Source: Pseudomonadota bacterium
GTDB lineage: Bacteria; Pseudomonadota; Alphaproteobacteria; Rhizobiales; Rhizobiaceae
Direction of reading: 5' to 3'
DNA: 21,688 nucleotides
Assembly: GCA_023435335.1 (NCBI GenBank)
Contig: JAEYRU010000165.1
Coordinates: forward strand, 1-21,688
The position numbers and the translations under genes are program-made. This document shows positions 15,918-21,688 of the stretch, one piece after another (the stretch's first letter is position 1; each line of letters opens with the position of its first letter). The notes beneath the pieces were generated by a model that searched no databases, was not told where the DNA came from, and worked only from the letters and a program-made list of their open reading frames with translations.

Positions 15918-16455
15918 ACCGATGCTTTCGAGCGCGCTGCCGCAGACGACTGCTTTGCCGGCATTCAACGGGGGGTTGCCTTCCCCTCCTCCAAATCATA
16001 AAAGCGTCGGCGGGTCACGGCAATGTCCGCAGGCTGCGCGGTGTGTCGATTCGATTGCGGCGTCAACGCGAACGATACTTCAAAAAGCACGGATGATTTT
16101 GTCCGGCGGTTTCGGTGATCCGACAGATTTCTTCAAGGTTCCCGTGACGAGGAGCCTTGGCGTGGAATACGGCCGGGACGGCACGTCCCGCGCCGGCTCT
16201 TGATGAGCGAAATAGCTGGCCCGGCATCGGGCCGTAGTAGAAAAAAGGTTCCGCAAGGACGCGCTATGTCTCAATGCGCATCTCAGGCAACGACCGGATC
16301 AAACCGCGCCATGATGGCGGCGGCCGGCCGTGCCAGCGTCTTGGGCAATCGTCCGGCGGGCCGCAGATTATCCGGCAGACACGGTTCTACAGTCCGGCCG
16401 CTTGGCGCAGTTGCGCCGGCGCCGCGCTCCCCTGCTGCCGGGGAGACAAGAAATA
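15918..16455 (+). promoter_or_regulatory. Long upstream region and leader of rne
   Basis: These 538 nt before rne contain no supported protein gene. Four simple hairpins can be read: CGGGACG-GCA-CGTCCCG (16174-16190), GGCCCG-GCAT-CGGGCC (16218-16233), GGCGC-AGTT-GCGCC (16404-16417) and CTCCCC-TGCTGCC-GGGGAG (16427-16445). No convincing sigma-70 boxes were found, so the transcription start is not placed and the true leader may be shorter. Escherichia coli rne has a long structured leader used for autoregulation; an equivalent role here is inference. Confidence 0.5.
16427..16445 (+). promoter_or_regulatory. Hairpin occluding the rne Shine-Dalgarno
   Basis: CTCCCC (16427-16432) pairs perfectly with GGGGAG (16440-16445) around a 7-nt loop. 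GGGGAG is the only good ribosome-binding sequence before the rne ATG at 16456 (10-nt spacing), so the closed form would block initiation. Confidence 0.6.
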
Positions 16456-19242
16456 ATGCCCAACAAAATGCTTATAGACGCCTCCCACCCGGAGGAAACA
16501 CGGGTTGTCGTCGTTCGCGGTAACCGCATCGAAGAATTCGATTTCGAATCACAGGACAAGAAGCAGCTCAAAGGGAACATCTATCTCGCCCGCGTGACGC
16601 GGGTCGAACCGTCCCTTCAGGCCGCCTTCGTCGAATACGGCGGAAACCGCCACGGCTTCCTTGCCTTCAGCGAGATCCATCCCGACTACTACCAGATTCC
16701 GGTAGCCGACCGGCAGGCGCTGCTGCGCGCGGAAGCCGAAGACGCGGCGGCCGAGGAAGAAGACGAAGAGGAACGCTCCGAGCGCGGACGCGGCAGACGC
16801 AGGCGCGGCGGACGGCGCCAGCGCGGCGATCGCGCTGAAAGCGCCAGCACCGAGGCCGAAGCGGCGAGCGCAGACGCCGACGCAGAAGCTTCCGGCGAGC
16901 AGACCGCTGAACCCGATGCATCCGACGAAGCCGCCGGGGACGACACGCCCGCGATGGCGCATGCGGCTTCCGGCGATGTCGTCGCGGAAGACCTCTCCTC
17001 CAGCTACGGCATCGAGGAAGTGAACGGCTCGGACGCGGCGGAAGTCGAATCCGTCGGCGCGGACGACGCCATAGACGAGGTGCGCAGCCGCCGCAGACCG
17101 GCGCGCCGGCAGTACAAGATCCAGGAAGTCATCAAGCGGCGGCAGATCCTGCTCGTTCAGGTGGTCAAGGAAGAGCGCGGCAACAAGGGCGCGGCGCTCA
17201 CCACGTACCTGTCGCTGGCCGGCCGTTATTCCGTGCTGATGCCCAATACGGCGCGTGGCGGCGGCATCTCCCGCAAGATCACCAATGCGGTGGACCGCAA
17301 GCGGCTCAAGGACGTGGTAAAGGACCTCGACGTGCCGCAGGGCATGGGGGTCATCCTGCGTACCGCAGGCGAGAGCCGCACCAAGGCCGAGATCAAGCGC
17401 GACTACGAATACCTGATGCGCTTGTGGGAAAACGTGCGCACGCTGACGCTTGAATCGACCGCGCCCGCCCTGGTCTACGAGGAAGGCTCGCTGATCAAGC
17501 GCTCGGTGCGCGACCTCTACAACAAGGACATCGAGGACATCCAGGTCGCCGGCGAGTACGGCTATCGCGAGGCGAAGGACTTCATGCGCATGCTGATGCC
17601 CAGCCATGCGAAGGTGGTCCAGCCCTATCGCGAGAACGTACCGCTGTTCGTGCGCTACGGCGTGGAATCCCAGCTCGACAAGATGCTGCAACCGCAGGTG
17701 ACGCTGAAGTCAGGCGGCTACATCATCATCAACCAGACGGAAGCGCTGGTCTCGATCGACGTGAACTCCGGGCGTTCCACAAAGGAACATTCCATCGAGG
17801 ACACCGCGCTCCAGACGAATCTGGAGGCGGCCGAGGAGGTTGCGCGGCAGCTGCGCCTGCGCGATCTCGCGGGCCTCATCGTCATCGACTTCATCGACAT
17901 GGAAGAGAACCGGAACAACCGGGCGGTCGAGAAGAAGATGAAGGACTGCCTGAAGAACGATCGCGCGCGCATCCAGGTCGGCCGGATCTCGCATTTCGGC
18001 CTGCTGGAAATGTCGCGCCAGCGGATCCGGGCCTCGGTGCTGGAATCGACCATGCAGCCCTGTCCGCATTGCGGCGGCACCGGCCATGTCCGGTCGGAAT
18101 CCTCCGTCGGGCTGCTCGTGCTGCGCGCCATCGAGGAGTTCCTGCTCAAGGACAGCCGTTTCCACATCACCGTCCACACGCCGGCTTCGACGGCGCTCTA
18201 CGTGCTCAACCACAAGCGCCGCAACCTTGCGGATCTCGAGGCGCGGTTCGGCCTGACGATCACGATTGCGGTCGACGAGTCCGTGGCTTCCCAGCACTAC
18301 GCGATCTTCAAGGCGGCAATGGTCGAGCGGCCGATCGGCGCTCCGGCCGCACCGGTGATCGAGCCCCCTGCGATCGAGATGGACGACGAACCCGAAGACG
18401 CCGACCTCGAAGAGGCGGCGGAGGCGGTGGAAGCGGGCAGCACCCAGGACCAGGGTGGCCAGCGCGACGAACAGGGTGAGCATTCGCGCAAGCGCCGCAA
18501 ACGGCGCCGGCGGCGCGGCGGACGCGACCGCGACCGGGAGTTCGCGTCCGGCGAGCACACGCCCGCGCCGGCGGCTGCAGCCGATGTCCACGAAGAGGCA
18601 GCCGACGACGAGGAAGTCGAGACGGCCGATGCCGGCGGAAGCGACGAGCAGGCGAGTGCCGATGCATCCGGGAAGAAGCGGCGGCGCGGCAAGCGTGGCG
18701 GCCGCCGCAATCGCCGCGGGGACGAGACGCAGGGCGGTTCGTTCGCGGAAGAGGAAGGCGGCGCGTACCAGGAGCCGCAGGAGGGTATGGGGCAAGCAGT
18801 TGCCGAACCCGAGCCTGTCGCGATGCCGCAAGTGGCCGAGAGCGCTTCCGTCCTAGGCACGGAGGAAGCTGTTACGCCGGCTGAACCCGCTGAAGCCACC
18901 GAAGCCGCTCCTGCCAAGCCGGCAAGGCGCTCCCGCAAGAAGGCGGCCGTGGAAGCGCCCGCGGAACCCGCTGCCGCCGAGGTGGCCGTTGCCGCCGAGC
19001 CCGCGGCCAAACCGGCACGCAGGTCTCGCAAGAAGGCCGAACCGGCTGCGGTGGAGGCCGCCGAAGCGGCCACCGAGCCCGCTCCGCTGCCGGAGCAGGC
19101 TTCTGAGCCCGCAGTGACACCCGAGGCGGGGAAGCCGGCCGAGCCTGTAGTCACGGTCGTCTCGAGCAAGCCCAAGCCGGCCGAAGTGGGCGCCGGTGAG
19201 AGCCGCAAGGCCGGCTGGTGGCAGCGGAAGAGTTTCTTCTAG
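16456..19242 (+). CDS. rne: Ribonuclease E
   Basis: RNase E is the main endonuclease of mRNA decay and rRNA processing and the scaffold of the degradosome. The 928-residue product keeps the catalytic aspartates Asp435 (SIDVNSGRSTKEH) and Asp478 (IVIDFIDMEENRNN) and the zinc-link cysteines Cys536 and Cys539 (PCPHCGGTGH), spaced exactly as in Escherichia coli (43 and 58 residues). The S1 domain is interrupted by an acidic and Arg-rich insert at about residues 92-215, as in other alphaproteobacteria. The C-terminal half is disordered, with Arg-rich blocks at 678-695 and 740-755 and two copies of AKPARRSRKKA (820-830, 851-861). The end, AGWWQRKSFF, carries the GWW motif that in Caulobacter binds polynucleotide phosphorylase. 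The ATG at 16456 fits the family N-terminus (MLIDAS). The gene converges on the isomerase-like gene with a 6-nt gap. Confidence 0.96.
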   Translation: MPNKMLIDASHPEETRVVVVRGNRIEEFDFESQDKKQLKGNIYLARVTRVEPSLQAAFVEYGGNRHGFLAFSEIHPDYYQIPVADRQALLRAEAEDAAAEEEDEEERSERGRGRRRRGGRRQRGDRAESASTEAEAASADADAEASGEQTAEPDASDEAAGDDTPAMAHAASGDVVAEDLSSSYGIEEVNGSDAAEVESVGADDAIDEVRSRRRPARRQYKIQEVIKRRQILLVQVVKEERGNKGAALTTYLSLAGRYSVLMPNTARGGGISRKITNAVDRKRLKDVVKDLDVPQGMGVILRTAGESRTKAEIKRDYEYLMRLWENVRTLTLESTAPALVYEEGSLIKRSVRDLYNKDIEDIQVAGEYGYREAKDFMRMLMPSHAKVVQPYRENVPLFVRYGVESQLDKMLQPQVTLKSGGYIIINQTEALVSIDVNSGRSTKEHSIEDTALQTNLEAAEEVARQLRLRDLAGLIVIDFIDMEENRNNRAVEKKMKDCLKNDRARIQVGRISHFGLLEMSRQRIRASVLESTMQPCPHCGGTGHVRSESSVGLLVLRAIEEFLLKDSRFHITVHTPASTALYVLNHKRRNLADLEARFGLTITIAVDESVASQHYAIFKAAMVERPIGAPAAPVIEPPAIEMDDEPEDADLEEAAEAVEAGSTQDQGGQRDEQGEHSRKRRKRRRRRGGRDRDREFASGEHTPAPAAAADVHEEAADDEEVETADAGGSDEQASADASGKKRRRGKRGGRRNRRGDETQGGSFAEEEGGAYQEPQEGMGQAVAEPEPVAMPQVAESASVLGTEEAVTPAEPAEATEAAPAKPARRSRKKAAVEAPAEPAAAEVAVAAEPAAKPARRSRKKAEPAAVEAAEAATEPAPLPEQASEPAVTPEAGKPAEPVVTVVSSKPKPAEVGAGESRKAGWWQRKSFF

Positions 19243-19248
19243 GCCTTT

Positions 19249-20082
19249 TCAGGCGTCGAGCCGGTCGCGGATGAAGGCGTGTTCGATGGACACGCCTTTC
19301 CATTCGCCCGGCTGATCGCTGTCGAAGATCAGCGTGTAGGGTCCCGCGTAACCGGCGGCTTCGGCGACGTCGACGCAGCGGCCGTAGTCCTCGCCATCCA
19401 TTGCGCCATCAGCGAAACTCGCCTTCGCGTGGCAAAGGGTCGCCAAGCCCAGAATACGCGCCAGCGCGTCATATTTCCCCGATCCAGTCCAATTGCCGAA
19501 ATCGCCGTTCAATCCGATCATTCCATCGGTTTTCTCCAGCAGTTCATGAACCTGCTCCGGCGCCGGCAAGAGATCGAACCAGTTCTCGGTCACCAGCCTG
19601 ACCGGCGAGCCTGCGTTGCGGCGGGCAATTTCCCGCAGCCCGCGCGCCGAAAGGTCGAGCGCCTCGGACGTGGGCTTCTGCTTGCCTGCGATGATGCGCG
19701 CATTCTCCGCGCCAAGCTCGGCGGCGACCTCGACCCAGCCCGAAATCCAGGCTGCGTCGCGCGCCGCCGTCCGCGGATCACTGAGATCGCCAGCCTCGAT
19801 CAGCAGTGTCTGCAGCCTGATGCCGGAGGAGTACAGTGCACTCTTCAACTCGGACAGGTAAGCGCGGTCCCGGCTCGGCAGATGGAACGAGCATATCTCG
19901 AGCCGCGAGATGTCATTGGCCGCGACCTCGGCAGGAAGCTGCAGCAGGGAGATGTCGCCCTCTCCCCACGCAGGCTCCGCCGGCCCGACCCGATCGCTGT
20001 CGAGGTTATGCGGATGCATGACGCCCAGCCGCCGATGCAGCGACCAGCTGGAAACGGCGAAACGGTCGTCGATGCCGGACAT
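19249..20082 (-). CDS. Sugar phosphate isomerase/epimerase-like TIM-barrel protein
   Basis: This 277-residue protein resembles the AP-endonuclease-2/xylose-isomerase-like superfamily, metal-dependent TIM barrels that isomerise or epimerise sugars and inositols. Likely metal ligands can be placed at the ends of strands: Glu166 (RLVTENWFD), Asp194 (GLNGDFGNW), His218 (LCHAKAS) and Asp254 (YTLIFDSDQ). The N-terminal part HPHNLDSDR is unusual. The start ATG at 20082 follows GAGGAGG that overlaps the stop codon of the aminotransferase gene, so the two are translationally coupled in one operon. There is no signal peptide, so it is cytoplasmic. The substrate cannot be read from the sequence; pairing with an aminotransferase could mean an amino-sugar or keto-acid pathway, but that is a guess. 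Confidence 0.75.
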   Translation of the reverse strand: MSGIDDRFAVSSWSLHRRLGVMHPHNLDSDRVGPAEPAWGEGDISLLQLPAEVAANDISRLEICSFHLPSRDRAYLSELKSALYSSGIRLQTLLIEAGDLSDPRTAARDAAWISGWVEVAAELGAENARIIAGKQKPTSEALDLSARGLREIARRNAGSPVRLVTENWFDLLPAPEQVHELLEKTDGMIGLNGDFGNWTGSGKYDALARILGLATLCHAKASFADGAMDGEDYGRCVDVAEAAGYAGPYTLIFDSDQPGEWKGVSIEHAFIRDRLDA

Positions 20083-20091
20083 GAATCCTCC

Positions 20092-21240
20092 TCAGGCAAG
20101 CCAGTCTTGGATTCGATCGAGCGCCTCGCCTATCTCTGCGGGGCTGCCGGCATAGGACAGGCGCATGAAGCGGTGCCCGGACCGGGTGTCGAAATCGATG
20201 CCCGGCGTGGCTGCGACATGCGCCTGCGCCAGCATCCGGCGCGCGAATTCCATGCTATCGTTGGTATGTCGCGAGACGTCGCAATAGGCGTAGAAGGCGC
20301 CGTCCATGGGGGCTGCGAGGCGAAACCCTAGACCCGGCAGGCGCCGCATCAGCAGTTCGCGGTTCTGTCGGTAGCGGTCCTTCACGGCCTCCAGCACCGG
20401 CGTTGCGCCGAATGCCTCTACCGCGGCAAACTGCGAGATCGCAGGCGGCGAGATGTAGAGGCTTTGCGCGATCCGCTCTATCTGGCGGGTCAGCTTCTCC
20501 GGCAGCACCATCCAGCCGATGCGCCAGCCCGTCATGCAATAGTATTTCGAGAACGAGTTAATGACGGTCGCGTCGTCCGAAAGCGCCAACGCCGAAACGT
20601 CCCGTGCGTCATAGGCGAGGCGGTGATAGATCTCGTCGGAGATCACCGAAATGCCGAGGCCGGCTGCCGTATCGATAATGCGGCGCAACTCGTCGGAGGG
20701 GATGATCGCCCCGGTCGGATTGGCGGGGCTCGCGAAGAGCACGCCCTTCAGCGGCCGCTCGCGATGGGCTGCCTCGATCGCATCGGCGGTCAGATAGCCG
20801 CGATCGCCTTCCTCGATCTCGACCGTGTCGATGCCCAGGACGCGCATGATGTTGCGATAGGCGGGGTAACCGGGCGAGCCGATGGCGACGCGGTCGCCGA
20901 CGTCGAACATGGCGAGGAATGCGAGGTTGAAGCCGGCCGACGAGCCGATGGTCACGGCGATCCGACGTTCGGAAACGTCGAGGCCATAATGATCGCGATA
21001 GTGAGCGGCTATGGCGCTGCGAAGCGGCATGATGCCAAGCGAGTCCGTGTAGCCGACATCGCCCCGCTCCAGCGCCCGCAGCGCGGCCTGCCTCACCTGT
21101 TCAGGCGCGGGGTCGGAGGGTTGCCCCACAGCGAGCGAGATGACGTTGGCGCCGGTTGCGCGCAACCGGTTCGCCTCGGCCAGCACGTCCATGGCGTGAA
21201 AGGGTTCGGCTGCGCCGCGGCGCGATATCGAAACCGCCAT
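20092..21240 (-). CDS. PLP-dependent class I/II aminotransferase
   Basis: The 382-residue product is a fold-type I aminotransferase that moves an amino group between an amino acid and a 2-oxo acid through pyridoxal phosphate. Conserved sites are visible: the substrate loop ISLAVGQPSDPAP, Asn174 (SPANPTG), Asp202 and Tyr205 (ISDEIYH), the Schiff-base Lys232 in SFSKYY with Arg240 (TGWRIGW), and Arg360 (MRLSYAGS), the usual carboxylate-binding arginine. This places it near aspartate/aromatic aminotransferases of the I-gamma group; the exact substrate is not evident. ATG at 21240 is supported by AGGA 9 nt upstream and by the family N-terminus; 51 further upstream in-frame codons are probably untranslated. 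It leads the operon with the isomerase-like gene and is divergent from the M48 gene. Confidence 0.9.
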   Translation of the reverse strand: MAVSISRRGAAEPFHAMDVLAEANRLRATGANVISLAVGQPSDPAPEQVRQAALRALERGDVGYTDSLGIMPLRSAIAAHYRDHYGLDVSERRIAVTIGSSAGFNLAFLAMFDVGDRVAIGSPGYPAYRNIMRVLGIDTVEIEEGDRGYLTADAIEAAHRERPLKGVLFASPANPTGAIIPSDELRRIIDTAAGLGISVISDEIYHRLAYDARDVSALALSDDATVINSFSKYYCMTGWRIGWMVLPEKLTRQIERIAQSLYISPPAISQFAAVEAFGATPVLEAVKDRYRQNRELLMRRLPGLGFRLAAPMDGAFYAYCDVSRHTNDSMEFARRMLAQAHVAATPGIDFDTRSGHRFMRLSYAGSPAEIGEALDRIQDWLA

Positions 21241-21365
21241 GAATTGAAATCCTGTGGAGTCACCTGGGCGAGCCGCGCCCCACAATTGCCTGATTGGCGT
21301 GCGGTTCACAAGTTGAGGAGCGTTCCCGCCCACGACTTTCCACCTGCACAACGGACGGTTACGGA

Positions 21366-21688
21366 ATGGACATGTCGGCTTTCTTCCAAGCAAGCGCCAT
21401 CCGCCGCCCGCAAGGACGGCTAGCGAGGACGCTGCTGGTCGGGCTGGCAGCGGCGCATCTGGCGTTCTCCTCGCCCGGCCTGGCGCACGCGCAGTCGCTG
21501 CCGGTCGTGCGCGACGCAGAGATCGAGGCGCTGATGCGTGACTACGCGCGCCCTATCCTCAAGGCTGCCGGTCTCGCCAGTTCCCGAGTCGAGGTCGTGC
21601 TGATCAATGCCCCGAGCTTCAATGCGTTCGTGACCGGCAGGCGCATCTTCTTCCATACAGGCGCACTGGCGGAGGCGGAAACGCCCAA
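21366..21688 (+). CDS. M48-family metallopeptidase (BepA-like), N-terminal fragment
   Basis: Only the first 107 residues are inside the window. They show a signal peptide (TLLVGLAAAHLAFSSPGLAH, cleavage near AHA-QS at about residue 40) and the start of a periplasmic M48 domain: LPVVRDAEIEALMRDYARPI, then VEVVLINAPSFNAFVTGRRI and FFHTGALAEAETPN. This stretch precedes the HExxH zinc motif in BepA/YfgC-type proteases, which handle misassembled outer-membrane proteins; the catalytic part lies beyond the window. The first ATG (21366) and another two codons later (21372) are both possible, and neither has a strong ribosome-binding site. It is divergent from the aminotransferase gene over 125 nt. 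Confidence 0.85.
   Translation, partial: MDMSAFFQASAIRRPQGRLARTLLVGLAAAHLAFSSPGLAHAQSLPVVRDAEIEALMRDYARPILKAAGLASSRVEVVLINAPSFNAFVTGRRIFFHTGALAEAETP

Noticed and set aside
16080..16274. Minus-strand frame of 64 codons in the rne upstream region
   Set aside because: No ribosome site, no recognisable domain; it lies across hairpins better explained as leader structure.
16200..16523. Possible upstream frame overlapping the rne start
   Set aside because: It is Arg/Ala-rich as expected of out-of-frame GC-rich DNA, runs into rne in another frame and matches no family. An ATG at 16266 has AGGA before it, so a leader peptide is not fully excluded.
19240..19260. Shared terminator between rne and the isomerase-like gene
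   Set aside because: Only GCCT-TTTC-AGGC can pair, too short to call.

Overview
The window is about 21.7 kb of GC-rich alphaproteobacterial chromosome. The content and style of the core genes suggest Hyphomicrobiales (Rhizobiales), probably a Mesorhizobium/Phyllobacteriaceae-like organism: an RNase E with a large charged insert in its S1 domain and a C-terminal GWW motif, a rhizobial-type M23 envelope peptidase, the rne/amidase/PBP1A/prfB neighbourhood, and an AsmA-like giant. Family assignments come from reading motifs, not from database searches. No tRNA, rRNA, IS element or CRISPR array was seen.

Layout. (1) 1-4786: the 3' end of tyrS, a short BLUF blue-light photoreceptor, a 1141-residue AsmA-like envelope protein that converges on BLUF with a 2-nt gap, and a divergent 1-Cys peroxiredoxin. 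(2) 4787-5064: a 23-residue single-helix membrane microprotein preceded by an exact EcfG-type general-stress promoter (GGAAC-N16-CGTT) and followed by a hairpin. (3) 5065-7484: an M23 peptidase converging on prfB, which keeps the programmed +1 frameshift (AGGAGG-CAT-CTT-TGA-C). (4) 7485-11949: an apparent accessory cassette with a type V autotransporter, a divergent AraC-family regulator and a small secreted four-cysteine protein. (5) 11950-15842: penicillin-binding protein 1A and an N-acetylmuramoyl-L-alanine amidase. (6) 15843-16455: a 613-nt divergent intergenic region with a palindrome containing a CtrA-like half-site and, on the rne side, several hairpins; the last one buries the rne Shine-Dalgarno. 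(7) 16456-19242: RNase E. (8) 19249-21240: a minus-strand operon of a class I/II aminotransferase and a TIM-barrel sugar-phosphate isomerase-like protein. (9) 21366-end: the start of a secreted M48 metallopeptidase.

The common theme is envelope biogenesis and remodelling (AsmA-like protein, M23 peptidase, PBP1A, amidase, M48 protease, autotransporter) next to information-processing genes (tyrS, prfB, rne). The points most worth checking are the stress-promoter microprotein, the rne leader with an occluded ribosome site, the cassette separating PBP1A from prfB, and the complete BLUF photoreceptor. No unmistakably new multigene system was found.
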